Position numbers and translations under genes: made by a program. From an uncultured Halobacteriovorax sp. (GTDB lineage Bacteria > Bdellovibrionota > Bacteriovoracia > Bacteriovoracales > Bacteriovoracaceae): 64,000 bases of DNA. The notes under the pieces are model-generated. The model saw only the letters and a program-made list of their open reading frames with translations, made no database searches and was not told where the DNA came from. Shown piece after piece: positions 7,964-16,532 of this stretch (position 1 is its first letter; the number at the start of each line of letters is the position of its first letter). The DNA lies in NCBI GenBank assembly GCA_913061265.1, contig CAJXVS010000002.1:558001-622000 (forward strand). Direction: 5' to 3'.

Positions 7964-9283
7964 ATGAAAATACTCACAAGTTCAAGAGTGGTTACTCCGG
8001 GTGCTCTCGGAAGACAGTATATCGCTATCGAAGATTCAAAAATTCTCAAGATCTCGTCCACTCCAATTGAGGGAGAACTCATCGATAAGGGCGACCTTGT
8101 TATAATGGCCGGGCTTGTGGACACCCATGTTCATGTTAATGAACCGGGACGAACGGACTGGGAAGGGTTCGAAACCGCAACCAGAGCATGTGCTGCTGGA
8201 GGAATCACCACAGTGGTCGATATGCCTTTGAATTGTTTACCAGTCACCACAACCAAAGAAGCCTTAGAGATAAAACTAAAAGAAGTAAAAGGTAAGCTCT
8301 ATGTGGATACCGGTTTTTGGGGCGGCGTCGTTCCTGATTCCGTTGATAAGCTTGAAGAGCTGTTAAACTCAGGCGTGCTTGGGGTAAAAAGCTTTCTTAT
8401 TCATAGTGGAATCGATGAATTTCCTGAGATGAAAGAAGTTGATCTTGAAAAGGCAATGCCCATTCTCTCAAAGTATAAGGTTCCTTACCTGATTCATGCC
8501 GAAGTTGATGATGGACTTGGTAATACAAAAATAACTGATAAGTATGAAAGCTTTGAGAAAAGTCGGCCGAACTCTTGGGAAGATAATGCAATCTCTCTTA
8601 TGATTAAACTTTGTAAGAAGCATTTTACTAAAACTCATATTGTTCATTTAGCGTCGGGTTCAGCGCTCAAAATGATTGAAGAAGCTAAGAGTGAAGGGCT
8701 TCCATTTACTGTTGAAACTTGTCCTCATTATCTCACTTTTAAAAGTGAAGAGATTCCTGATGGTAAGACCCTCTATAAATGCTGCCCACCTATTAGGGAT
8801 GGTGAAAATAGAGAGCTCTTATGGGAAGGTATTAAAAAAGGCTTGATAGACTTTATAGTCAGCGATCACAGTCCCTGTACGGCCAATCTAAAGATGATGG
8901 CTGAAGGTGATTTTGAGAAAGCCTGGGGCGGAATTGCTTCACTTCAATTCTCTCTTCCTATTGTCTGGACTGAGGCGGTCAAACGAGGCTTTAGTTTAAA
9001 TCAATTAAGTCAGCTTATGAGTGAAAAGACGGCAGAGTTTATAGGACTTAGTGGAAAGAAGGGCTCTCTTATTGAAGGAGCGGACGCAGACTTTGTCATC
9101 TGGGATCCTGATGAAGAGTTCACCTTGAAGAAGGAAAAAATACAATTTAAAAATAAAGTAACTCCCTATGAAGGGAAAAACCTGATGGGTGTTATATACG
9201 AAACCTGGTTAAGAGGCGAAGTGATCTTTAGTGAAGATCAATTTTCAAAAGCCCCTCAAGGTAAAGCGATACTGAGGACATAA
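7964..9283 (+). CDS. allB: Allantoinase
   Basis: Hydrolyses allantoin to allantoate, a zinc amidohydrolase step in purine degradation. The 439-aa protein has the metal motif GLVDTHVHVNEPGRTDWEGFE near residues 50-70, the allantoinase-type GGITTVVDMPLN, a VKSFLIHSG segment carrying the carbamylated-lysine region, and late SDHSPC with the metal-binding Asp. Length matches the family (about 450). It opens the operon allB-alc-uraD-uraH and overlaps alc by one base (TAATG). Confidence 0.95.
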   Translation: MKILTSSRVVTPGALGRQYIAIEDSKILKISSTPIEGELIDKGDLVIMAGLVDTHVHVNEPGRTDWEGFETATRACAAGGITTVVDMPLNCLPVTTTKEALEIKLKEVKGKLYVDTGFWGGVVPDSVDKLEELLNSGVLGVKSFLIHSGIDEFPEMKEVDLEKAMPILSKYKVPYLIHAEVDDGLGNTKITDKYESFEKSRPNSWEDNAISLMIKLCKKHFTKTHIVHLASGSALKMIEEAKSEGLPFTVETCPHYLTFKSEEIPDGKTLYKCCPPIRDGENRELLWEGIKKGLIDFIVSDHSPCTANLKMMAEGDFEKAWGGIASLQFSLPIVWTEAVKRGFSLNQLSQLMSEKTAEFIGLSGKKGSLIEGADADFVIWDPDEEFTLKKEKIQFKNKVTPYEGKNLMGVIYETWLRGEVIFSEDQFSKAPQGKAILRT

Positions 9284-10302
9284 TGGTAAAGAAAACGACA
9301 CTGCTTACTTTTACGCAGGATCATGATGATAAATTTTCTTCTAAGTGGGTAAACCTTGCTGAAGAAAGATTAGGAACGAAAGTTCTCTATGCAACAGATG
9401 ATTTCTTTGCAGAAAAAGAAAACCTCATCAAGCCAGGTAGAGGAATCTTTATTGAAGATAAATTTACTGACCACGGTAAGTGGATGGATGGATGGGAATC
9501 ACGTCGTAAAAGAGTCGAGGGTCATGATTATGCGGTTCTTCGCCTCGGTCTTCGAGGTGTAATCAAAGGCCTTGATATTGATACCAATCATTTTACGGGG
9601 AATCATCCTCCTATGGGGTCAGTTGAGGCTTGCTTGCTTGAAAGTGGTGACCCTGATGAAAAGACTGAATGGACAGAGATTCTTTCTAAGACTGATCTAG
9701 GTCCTGGCTCTCAACACCTCTTTGAAATAAAAGATGAAAATGAATGGACCCATGTAAGGCTTCACATCTTTCCTGATGGAGGCGTTGCTCGCTTTAGAGT
9801 TTATGGCGAAGTAAAAGCTAACTGGAGAGCAAAAGATCAATCAATGCTTTTAGATCTAGCAGCAGTTGAGAACGAAGGTCGACCAGTTATTTGTAGTGAT
9901 ATGTACTTCTCTCATATGGATAATATTAATGCTCCAGGAAGAGGGGTTAATATGGGTGACGGCTGGGAGACAAAAAGAAAGAGAGGGCCAGGTAATGATT
10001 GGATCGTTATCGCTCTTGGAAAAGAAGGCACTCTTAAGAAAGCTTTGGTAGATACGGCTCACTTTAAAGGGAACTTCCCAGCTTATTGCACCCTCGAAGG
10101 GGTCAAGTTAGATCTAAAACAAAAAGATGGTTTAGAAAAAGCAGATTGGAAACTCTTAAGGGATAAGAAAGAATTAAAAGCTGATGAAGAGCATATGCTT
10201 ACAGACTTAATTGATATAGGCCCTGTTACTCACGTAAGGCTAAATATCTTTCCTGATGGTGGGATTAGTCGTCTTCGTTTATTTGGACATGTATCTCAAT
10301 GA
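9283..10302 (+). CDS. alc: Allantoicase
   Basis: Hydrolyses allantoate to ureidoglycolate and urea. The 339-aa protein shows the family's internal duplication. Each half carries a GRG...DGWE(S/T)(R/K)RKR block (about residues 46-75 and 215-240) and ends with (T)HVRL(H/N)IFPDGG(V/I)(A/S)RLR near 155-170 and 318-335. Length agrees with known allantoicases. It starts at the last base of allB and overlaps uraD by 4 nt. No ureidoglycolate lyase or urease is seen in this window, so ureidoglycolate disposal must use genes elsewhere. Confidence 0.93.
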   Translation: MVKKTTLLTFTQDHDDKFSSKWVNLAEERLGTKVLYATDDFFAEKENLIKPGRGIFIEDKFTDHGKWMDGWESRRKRVEGHDYAVLRLGLRGVIKGLDIDTNHFTGNHPPMGSVEACLLESGDPDEKTEWTEILSKTDLGPGSQHLFEIKDENEWTHVRLHIFPDGGVARFRVYGEVKANWRAKDQSMLLDLAAVENEGRPVICSDMYFSHMDNINAPGRGVNMGDGWETKRKRGPGNDWIVIALGKEGTLKKALVDTAHFKGNFPAYCTLEGVKLDLKQKDGLEKADWKLLRDKKELKADEEHMLTDLIDIGPVTHVRLNIFPDGGISRLRLFGHVSQ

Positions 10303-10799
10303 CAATAGATCAATTTAACGACCTCTCTAGCGAATCAGCACAGGATCAATTAAACAGTTGCTGCACTTCTGTTAATTGGCAAAAGGAAGTTATAAAAGCT
10401 AGGCCATATAAAGACCGTGAAGAATTCTTTTTATCTCAAGAGAAAATTTGGCTTTCACTATCTAAAGAGGATTTTTTAGAGGCCTTTGATGGCCATCCAA
10501 AGATTGGAGATGTTAGTAGCCTCAAGAAAAAGTACGCCCATACAAAAGCCTTAGCTAGTGGTGAGCAAAGTGGAGTGAACACAGCGAGTGAAGAAGTCAT
10601 TAATGAACTCTCAAAACTTAATCTTGAATATGATAAGAAGTTTGGCTTTATCTTTATAGTCTGCGCTACAGGGAAATCTGCTTTAGAGATGCTTAACCTC
10701 TTAAAAGAAAGAATGAATAATTCACAAGAAGATGAGCTTATTATTGCCGCTGGTGAACAAGCAAAGATTACAAAAATTAGATTGGAGAAAATACTATGA
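10299..10799 (+). CDS. uraD: 2-oxo-4-hydroxy-4-carboxy-5-ureidoimidazoline (OHCU) decarboxylase
   Basis: Decarboxylates OHCU to S-allantoin, the last step of uricolysis. The 166-aa protein is all-helical, with catalytic HPKIGD near residues 62-67 and the family's late FGFIFIVCATGKSALEML segment near 105-122. It overlaps its neighbours by 4 nt on both sides, so it is tightly coupled in the operon. Confidence 0.93.
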   Translation: MTIDQFNDLSSESAQDQLNSCCTSVNWQKEVIKARPYKDREEFFLSQEKIWLSLSKEDFLEAFDGHPKIGDVSSLKKKYAHTKALASGEQSGVNTASEEVINELSKLNLEYDKKFGFIFIVCATGKSALEMLNLLKERMNNSQEDELIIAAGEQAKITKIRLEKIL

Positions 10800-11134
10800 G
10801 TGCTATCACAACCCATATCTTAGATACAGCCCTTGGAAAACCTGCGGCCGGAGTTCCTGTTAAACTTGAAATGGAAGTTAAGGGAAGCTTTGTCCATATA
10901 GGTGAGGGAATAACAAATAGTGACGGAAGAGTGGCCGATCTCTTAAAAGATGATCATAAGCTAGAGCTTGGAATCTATAAGATCAGTTTTGCTGTGGCAA
11001 AATACTATAAAGACTTAAATCAAAAAACTTTTTACCCTGAGGCTTCTATTGTTTTTAACGTAGAAGCTGTTGAGCATTTTCATGTTCCACTTCTCCTCAG
11101 TGGTTTTGGTTATTCAACATATAGAGGTAGTTAG
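10796..11134 (+). CDS. uraH: 5-hydroxyisourate hydrolase (transthyretin-like)
   Basis: Opens 5-hydroxyisourate, the product of urate oxidation, to give OHCU. The 112-aa protein has the N-terminal TTHILDTALGKPA with the active-site His, and ends in the diagnostic C-terminal YRGS tetrapeptide that distinguishes HIU hydrolases from transthyretins. Overlaps uraD by ATGA. A urate oxidase is not present in the window. Confidence 0.95.
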   Translation: MSAITTHILDTALGKPAAGVPVKLEMEVKGSFVHIGEGITNSDGRVADLLKDDHKLELGIYKISFAVAKYYKDLNQKTFYPEASIVFNVEAVEHFHVPLLLSGFGYSTYRGS

Positions 11135-11135
11135 A

Positions 11136-12476
11136 ATGAAAACATCAATTGATTCATCAAAGTTAAATTATATTAATGAGAAATTAAGCTTGGCCAATAA
11201 TGCTCACGCAAAGACCCATCCAGGGGAGAGTGAAGAGCGTCAGCCTGTTCATACTGTTTACGGGGGAGCGCATCTTTTTAAATCTAATACGGCGGTAAGG
11301 ATCGGAGAATTATCGAGAAAGGGCTTTAAGGAGTTTGCTCCTAATTCAGAAGTCTTTAGAAGCGCTCTTGGCATGACTTGTTCAAGTGAGATTGCTTCAA
11401 AGGTTTATGACAGAGTTGAGAAAAAGCTCGTTGATGAGGCCCTTGAAGATTTCAGAATTGATTTTGAAGATGGTTTTGGCTCTCGACCTGACGAAGAAGA
11501 AGATGCGACAGCTCTTAAAGCCGCTGCTGAAGTGGCTAAAGGAATGTCTGACGGTACTCTTCCTCCTTATCTTGGGATAAGAGTTAAGACTCTATCAGAA
11601 GAACATAAGCATAGAGGGATTAGAACTATGGATCTGTTCTTAACAACTCTAAGTGAATTAACTGGTGGTAAGTTACCTGATAATTTCTGTGTTGTTCTTC
11701 CTAAGATCACCGCCACTGAGCAAGTTACGGCCATGGTGGATTGCTTTGATGCTATTGAAGCTAATTCGGCAATTGAAGCGGGAAGCTTAAGGATGGAGTT
11801 AATGGTTGAGACACCTGAAACTATCTTAGGCCCCGATGGTCAATGCCCTATGCTAGCTTTTGTTGAAGCGGGTAGAGGTAGAGTTAGAGGCGCCCACTTT
11901 GGCACTTATGACTTTACCGCCTGTATGAATATCACAGCTAAGTATCAGGCCATGAATCATGGAACTTGCGACTTTGCTAAGAACTTTATGAAAGTCTCTT
12001 TAGCCGGTACTGGAGTTTGGCTCTCTGACGGGGCGACTAATGTTATGCCTGTTGGTCCTCATAAAGGGGATCTTTCTGAAGATCAAAAGCGTGAGAACGA
12101 AGAAGTTGTTCATGACGCTTGGAAACTCTCTTACGGTCATATAAGACATTCGTTAACAAATGGCTTCTACCAAGGATGGGATCTTCATCCTGTTCAAATT
12201 CCTGTTCGTTATGGTGCGCTTTATTCATTCTTCCTAGAAGGTCTTGAAGAAACTCAAGCGAGACTAAAACAATTCATGGAAGCAGCTGCAAAGGCCACCT
12301 TAACAGGGGCCATCTTTGATGACGCCGCTACCGGGCAAGGGCTTTTGAATTATTTCTTAAGAGGACTTAATTGCGGAGCGATTGAACTTGAAGATGTTCT
12401 TATTACAGGACTTACTCTTGAAGAGATAAGAACGAGAAGTTTTGCCAAGATTTTAAAAATGAGAACTGGGGCTTAA
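11136..12476 (+). CDS. DUF6986-like aldolase/malate synthase-fold enzyme
   Basis: A 446-aa protein of the citrate lyase/aldolase/malate synthase superfamily. It has the acid-rich DFEDGFGSRPDEEED (about 105-119), a strand LRMELMVETPETI with metal-type Glu, and GRVRGAHFGTYDFTA. I believe it belongs to the DUF6986 family, some members of which are annotated as phosphoenolpyruvate kinase; I trust the fold more than that name. ATG 11136 starts 1 nt after the uraH stop; the frame upstream overlaps uraH and is rejected. Its place at the end of a ureide operon suggests it consumes glyoxylate, as malate synthase does in some purine operons. That role is inferred. Confidence 0.75.
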   Translation: MKTSIDSSKLNYINEKLSLANNAHAKTHPGESEERQPVHTVYGGAHLFKSNTAVRIGELSRKGFKEFAPNSEVFRSALGMTCSSEIASKVYDRVEKKLVDEALEDFRIDFEDGFGSRPDEEEDATALKAAAEVAKGMSDGTLPPYLGIRVKTLSEEHKHRGIRTMDLFLTTLSELTGGKLPDNFCVVLPKITATEQVTAMVDCFDAIEANSAIEAGSLRMELMVETPETILGPDGQCPMLAFVEAGRGRVRGAHFGTYDFTACMNITAKYQAMNHGTCDFAKNFMKVSLAGTGVWLSDGATNVMPVGPHKGDLSEDQKRENEEVVHDAWKLSYGHIRHSLTNGFYQGWDLHPVQIPVRYGALYSFFLEGLEETQARLKQFMEAAAKATLTGAIFDDAATGQGLLNYFLRGLNCGAIELEDVLITGLTLEEIRTRSFAKILKMRTGA

Positions 12477-13381
12477 AAGCCTAAAGTATACTTAAGCAGC
12501 GGTAGGCTAATAAAGCTAAAGAGGATCCCACATCCAACTAATGCCGCTGCTAGCTTTGGCGCCAGACCCATACTCATGGCGACAGCACCTGCTGTGATCT
12601 GGGGAGGCATACCAGCTTCTAAGATTGAAGTCGCTTCAGGTAATGTGATTCGGCCAATTCCTCTTAAGATAACAAAGAGTATAAGAGGGAAGACGATCAT
12701 CTTTAATAAAAGAGCTCCCGAAATCAATGGCAGGTCTTTTTTTTCAAAGCTCCCTTTAAATTGAAAGCCAACTGAAATCATTGCAATAGGAACAAGCATC
12801 CCTCCGAGGATAGCAAAGATACTATTAAGCTCCTTTGGAGCTGGGATTATAAACTTAAAAATCAGAGCTATCATCAATGAGATAAAAGGAGGGAAACTAA
12901 CGATCTTCTTTAAAGCTTTTAATAAACTAAAGCTTGTTTGGTCTTTAGAGAAGATCGCCACAATAGCTGATCCATAGATTGATAAGGCCATAAAAGAGCC
13001 GACCTGATCATAAATAATAGCATATGAGACAGCTTTGGCACCAAGCAGTCCTTCAATCATAGGGATGCCTAGGAAACTTGTATTTCCAAGAGGAATCACC
13101 AAAAGAAGACAACCTAAGACTTCTTTTTGAAACTTTAGAATCTTGTTAAAGAATAAAACAGTTAAAACACTTATCAAAAGCATAAGCCAAGGGCTTAAGG
13201 CCGGGACTAAGATTGAGGAGTCAAAAGTGATCAAAGGGAATTTCTCTAATATTAGAGCTGGTAGAGCAACATAGATAACCATCAGGTTTAATATTTCTGA
13301 TGAATTCTTAGGGAATGCTTTTACTCTACAAAGAACAAAGCCAATGGCTAAATAAAACATGACGGCAAGGATATTAATCAT
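12473..13381 (-). CDS. AEC (auxin efflux carrier) family transporter
   Basis: A 302-aa integral membrane protein with about ten hydrophobic helices. The AEC-type N-terminus is MINILAVMFYLAIGFVLCRVKAFPKNSSEILNLMVIYVALPALIL, and a repeat-like second half contains GMLVPIAMISVGFQFK and EAGMPPQITAGAVAMSMG. The family moves organic acids such as malate or auxin. It converges on the DUF6986 gene with a 4-nt overlap of coding ends. The substrate is unknown; a carboxylate linked to ureide breakdown is possible. Confidence 0.85.
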   Translation of the reverse strand: MINILAVMFYLAIGFVLCRVKAFPKNSSEILNLMVIYVALPALILEKFPLITFDSSILVPALSPWLMLLISVLTVLFFNKILKFQKEVLGCLLLVIPLGNTSFLGIPMIEGLLGAKAVSYAIIYDQVGSFMALSIYGSAIVAIFSKDQTSFSLLKALKKIVSFPPFISLMIALIFKFIIPAPKELNSIFAILGGMLVPIAMISVGFQFKGSFEKKDLPLISGALLLKMIVFPLILFVILRGIGRITLPEATSILEAGMPPQITAGAVAMSMGLAPKLAAALVGCGILFSFISLPLLKYTLGF

Positions 13382-13436
13382 TTGTTAATTGTAGCCAATA
13401 AGTGACTATAAGACGAATCTTAGTTAAAATCTTTTT

Positions 13437-14354
13437 ATGAAAAACCTCACTCTTGCTTTTAGCCTTCTCATTCTTTTCTCCTGCCAAAAGGAAGAGAAGA
13501 TTCCTCGAAACCCTGTTTCAGAAGAAGTCATGAACAAAGCAAAACTAGCTTCAAAGGCTTTAGACCTTCATGATTATGAACAGGCGGGGAAGCTTTTAGA
13601 AGACGTAGAACCCAGTGATGAAGAAAAAAAAATAGCTCAATCTCTTGAAGAGAAATATGGAAAAGCGAATATCTTATTATGGATAAGCGCTCCCACTGGA
13701 GATCTTACCTCAGTGAAAATGGCGGTGGATGACGGGGCAGATGTAAATCTAGAGATAGAAGGGCATGGCGGATCACTTTTAGGAGCGACTCAATCAGGAA
13801 ATATAAAACTAGTTTCTTATCTTTTAGAAAAAGGTGCCAATCCCAATACAAAGAACTTATCAGGGATGACTCCTCTAAGTATCGCCGTTAGTAGAGATCG
13901 CTTAGATATCGTTAAATTATTGATTAAAAATAAAGCGAGCTTTAATCGAGGAGGAGATCCGAATAACTTAAAGTTCTCTATCCTAACCGTTGCACTTTCA
14001 ACTCGAAAAACGGAAATGTTTCATTACTTACTTAAAGAGGGTGCTGATCCTAATGGGGCAAACGGGCTTCCCTTAGCTTTTTCAATTATGCTCAAGAATA
14101 AAGAGGCCATCGAAGCCTTGGTCAAAAGTGGTGCAGATATAAACTATTCTGGAAAAGGCGGCTTTCGCCCTTTAATGACTGCGGTGGTTGAAGGGGATAA
14201 AGAAATAATCGAATTATTAATTAAGCTAGGGGCTAACCCAAAATTAAAAGATGAAAATGGATTAACTGCCTTTGACTGGGCGAAGAAACATAACTCTCAG
14301 GGAGGAAAGATCTTAAAAGAACTTTTATCCAAAAGGGTAAATCATAAAAACTAA
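13437..14354 (+). CDS. Ankyrin-repeat lipoprotein
   Basis: A 305-aa protein with a lipoprotein signal peptide (lipobox LFSC, Cys near residue 16). A short helical region precedes about six ankyrin repeats from residue 75 onward, with units such as GDLTSVKMAVDDGADVN, GNIKLVSYLLEKGANPN, DRLDIVKLLIKNKASF and GDKEIIELLIKLGANPK. Lipidation implies an envelope location, and ankyrin repeats imply protein binding. Its end overlaps the probable start of the MFS gene, so the two may be coupled. Confidence 0.85.
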   Translation: MKNLTLAFSLLILFSCQKEEKIPRNPVSEEVMNKAKLASKALDLHDYEQAGKLLEDVEPSDEEKKIAQSLEEKYGKANILLWISAPTGDLTSVKMAVDDGADVNLEIEGHGGSLLGATQSGNIKLVSYLLEKGANPNTKNLSGMTPLSIAVSRDRLDIVKLLIKNKASFNRGGDPNNLKFSILTVALSTRKTEMFHYLLKEGADPNGANGLPLAFSIMLKNKEAIEALVKSGADINYSGKGGFRPLMTAVVEGDKEIIELLIKLGANPKLKDENGLTAFDWAKKHNSQGGKILKELLSKRVNHKN

Positions 14355-15495
14355 GCCTCAAGTAAATTGGTCCTGGCTTATTTTAGCCTATCTTTCATTG
14401 TTCGTTATGGGTTATCTAGATAACTCGAGAGGACCTGCTTATCCCCTTATCTTAAAAGACTTAATCCTTACTCCAAGTTTAGGGGCATGGTTCTTCTCCC
14501 TTGCTTCACTTTCTGGATTAATTGTATTGCTGACTTCTTCTAAGTGGTTACCCGTTGTGGGCGTAGTAAGAGGAACAAAACTATCGTTAATTATAATGGG
14601 ACTAGGCTCCCTGTTCATGGGCTTTATTCCCTACTTAGAGGAACAATATTTTTTTCTTTTACTCTTTTCAGTTATTTTTGGCATTGGACAAGGCTTAGTA
14701 AGTTTTTGCATGAACCTTCTTGTGGCAGAAGCTAGTACAGAAAATACTCGCGGAAGGGCCTATAGCGCGCTTCATTGTTGCTATGGAGTAGCTAGTTTTG
14801 TAGCTCCACTTGTGTTTAGTCAGTTTATGGAATGGAAAGGGTCATGGAGTTTCTTTTACTTATTCATGTCAGCTATTCCCTTTCTCGTTTTTATTTTGGT
14901 CTTTAAAATTGGAAAAGGAGTTGTTGTTTCGAAAGAGCCGCCTCTTAAAACCAATTTGAGCTTTAAAAGGCGGGTAGTTTACGGAGGAGTTTTTAGTTTT
15001 TACGTAGCTAGCGAAATAGTCATTTCAACTCGGCTTATTTACTTCTTAATAGAGGCCAAAGGGATCTCTAGTGAATCAGCGGCGCAGTCACTTAGCTTCT
15101 TCTTTCTTAGTTTGATGGGTGGACGTCTTCTTTTTGCTTTTCTCCCCGTGAAGAAAAAAACTTACTCTTTTATGATCATCTCTTTATTGAGTTCGATGAT
15201 AATCTTTTACTTCGGTTATACGGGGGACCCTCGTATACTTGCCTTACTTGGGGGGAGTATGTCTTTCTATTTTCCCATGGGAATGAACTGGTTAAGCTCT
15301 CGATTTGAAAAAGGTAAGGAGCAGATGATTGCTTCAGTCTTAACTCAGGTAGGAGTTCTTCTGGTTTTAATGCATTTTTTCTTCGGGGAACTAGCTTCAG
15401 GGCTTGGTGTTGAGAAGGCCTTATTGATGGCACCAATATTACTTAGTATCAGCCTTCTTTTTTTAATCATTTTAAAAAAGGAAGAACCTTCTTAG
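14344..15495 (+). CDS. Major facilitator superfamily transporter, probable non-standard start
   Basis: A 12-helix MFS permease of about 383 aa. The first standard start codons, TTG 14398 and ATG 14407, would cut TM helix 1 in half (WSWLILAYLSLFVMGYLDNSRGPAYP). The open frame runs back to a stop at 14338-14340. Within it, ATA 14344 gives MKTKPQVNWSWLIL and is preceded 6 nt upstream by AAAAGGG, so I place the start there. ATC 14341 is an alternative. It overlaps the ankyrin lipoprotein gene by 11 nt. The MFS call is firm from the helix pattern and GRAYSALHCCYG between helices; the substrate is unknown. Confidence 0.75.
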   Translation: MKTKPQVNWSWLILAYLSLFVMGYLDNSRGPAYPLILKDLILTPSLGAWFFSLASLSGLIVLLTSSKWLPVVGVVRGTKLSLIIMGLGSLFMGFIPYLEEQYFFLLLFSVIFGIGQGLVSFCMNLLVAEASTENTRGRAYSALHCCYGVASFVAPLVFSQFMEWKGSWSFFYLFMSAIPFLVFILVFKIGKGVVVSKEPPLKTNLSFKRRVVYGGVFSFYVASEIVISTRLIYFLIEAKGISSESAAQSLSFFFLSLMGGRLLFAFLPVKKKTYSFMIISLLSSMIIFYFGYTGDPRILALLGGSMSFYFPMGMNWLSSRFEKGKEQMIASVLTQVGVLLVLMHFFFGELASGLGVEKALLMAPILLSISLLFLIILKKEEPS

Positions 15496-15623
15496 TGGTG
15501 ACCGGCTTCTTCGCCTTCTTTAACGACATCGTTATCAAAAACATTATTTGCGTAAATTAACGAAATCGGAAGTGAGGCCCAGCAAGCTGCTATCAAAAGG
15601 GCTACCCATAATTGTTCACTCAT
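15492..15623 (-). CDS. 43-residue small membrane protein
   Basis: A short gene read from ATG 15623 to TAA 15492, beginning MSEQLWVALLIAACWASLPI. One hydrophobic helix spans residues 5-25, followed by a polar, acidic tail ending GEEAGHH. A GAAGGA ribosome-binding site lies 8 nt upstream. The His-rich end and small size recall single-helix accessory subunits of membrane complexes, but I cannot name a family. It converges on the MFS gene with a 4-nt overlap of stops. Confidence 0.6.
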   Translation of the reverse strand: MSEQLWVALLIAACWASLPISLIYANNVFDNDVVKEGEEAGHH

Positions 15624-15669
15624 ATCTAAATCCTTCTTTTATTTTTCTTGATTATAGTAGAGAAGATTC

Positions 15670-16371
15670 TTATTTTCCAGTACCAAGTCCACCACCATTG
15701 TCTCCATCACCACCATTACCACCATCGATATGAGGCATGGACTTATGCTTACTACGCTCGCTGTCATTTATCCCAGTAGCCCCTTTATGGGCAGAGTCTG
15801 CTGGAAAGATCTTAACATCCTGATACTTACAAACCTTACTGCCTGTAGTGATTAAGGAGAAACCTTTTTCTTTTGAGCACTTAGTAACATAGACCTTTTT
15901 CGAGGCTTCGCAAGAAGCAGAAGTCTTTTTAAGAAGGTTTCGATGGCCTTCACAGTCAAAGTTCACATCATCGTTCTTCTTTCCTGAGATTCTTCTTCCT
16001 GGGCAAGTAGGGAAAGTGACGAACTCTGCGGCTGTATTATAAAGGCGGCAGTTCCCGCTTCCATAAGTAGTCCAGTGATAAATACAAGGATTCTTAAACT
16101 TACCTGATCTAATATCAGAAGGTCGGCTCTTGATGAGAGCTTCAGTATCTGCCATGCAGTCATTGATACCTTCACAGCCCGCTTGGGTCTTCACTGACTC
16201 TTGGCATGTATTTCTCTTATGGGCGCAAGCCCCGAGGTTTCGGCATTCCACGTCATAGCTCAAGCAGCTATTGTCAGCAGTTCTTCTCAGTTCATAACAT
16301 TCGGTGTCACGATTATGAGTGGCATAACTTAAAGTAGAAAATAGAAAACTAAAAATAAAGATCTTAATCAT
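15670..16371 (-). CDS. Secreted cysteine-rich protein with glycine-rich tail
   Basis: A 233-aa exported protein. The Sec signal peptide is MIKIFIFSFLFSTLSYA. The mature part has 14 cysteines, an even number consistent with up to seven disulfides, concentrated in repeats like ECRNLGACAHKRNTC. The C-terminal 20 residues are Gly/Asp/Asn-rich (DGGNGGDGDNGGGLG). No catalytic motif or family recognised. The strong disulfide potential points to an extracellular or periplasmic structural or binding role. Divergent from the ParB-like gene. Confidence 0.7.
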   Translation of the reverse strand: MIKIFIFSFLFSTLSYATHNRDTECYELRRTADNSCLSYDVECRNLGACAHKRNTCQESVKTQAGCEGINDCMADTEALIKSRPSDIRSGKFKNPCIYHWTTYGSGNCRLYNTAAEFVTFPTCPGRRISGKKNDDVNFDCEGHRNLLKKTSASCEASKKVYVTKCSKEKGFSLITTGSKVCKYQDVKIFPADSAHKGATGINDSERSKHKSMPHIDGGNGGDGDNGGGLGTGK

Positions 16372-16532
16372 TGAGGGCTCCCATCCTTTAACCCCTTTAT
16401 TCTACTACGCATTAGAATCTGAGTCCTTGAGGAAAAAAGTGTGCACGGCGTAGTAAAATAGTCAGGTAATGTAAGGTGACAGACTCCCCGGCCTCTGGTG
16501 AAATAGCCTTCACATTAAATTTCGGGGGAATC

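Noticed and set aside
11070-11135. Longer N-terminus for the DUF6986 protein inside uraH
   Set aside because: The added residues are a shadow of uraH in another frame. ATG 11136 directly after the uraH stop gives the natural start.
12043-12228. Minus-strand reading frame within the DUF6986 gene, and similar frames elsewhere
   Set aside because: They lie within strongly coding genes, have no ribosome site and no recognisable domain.
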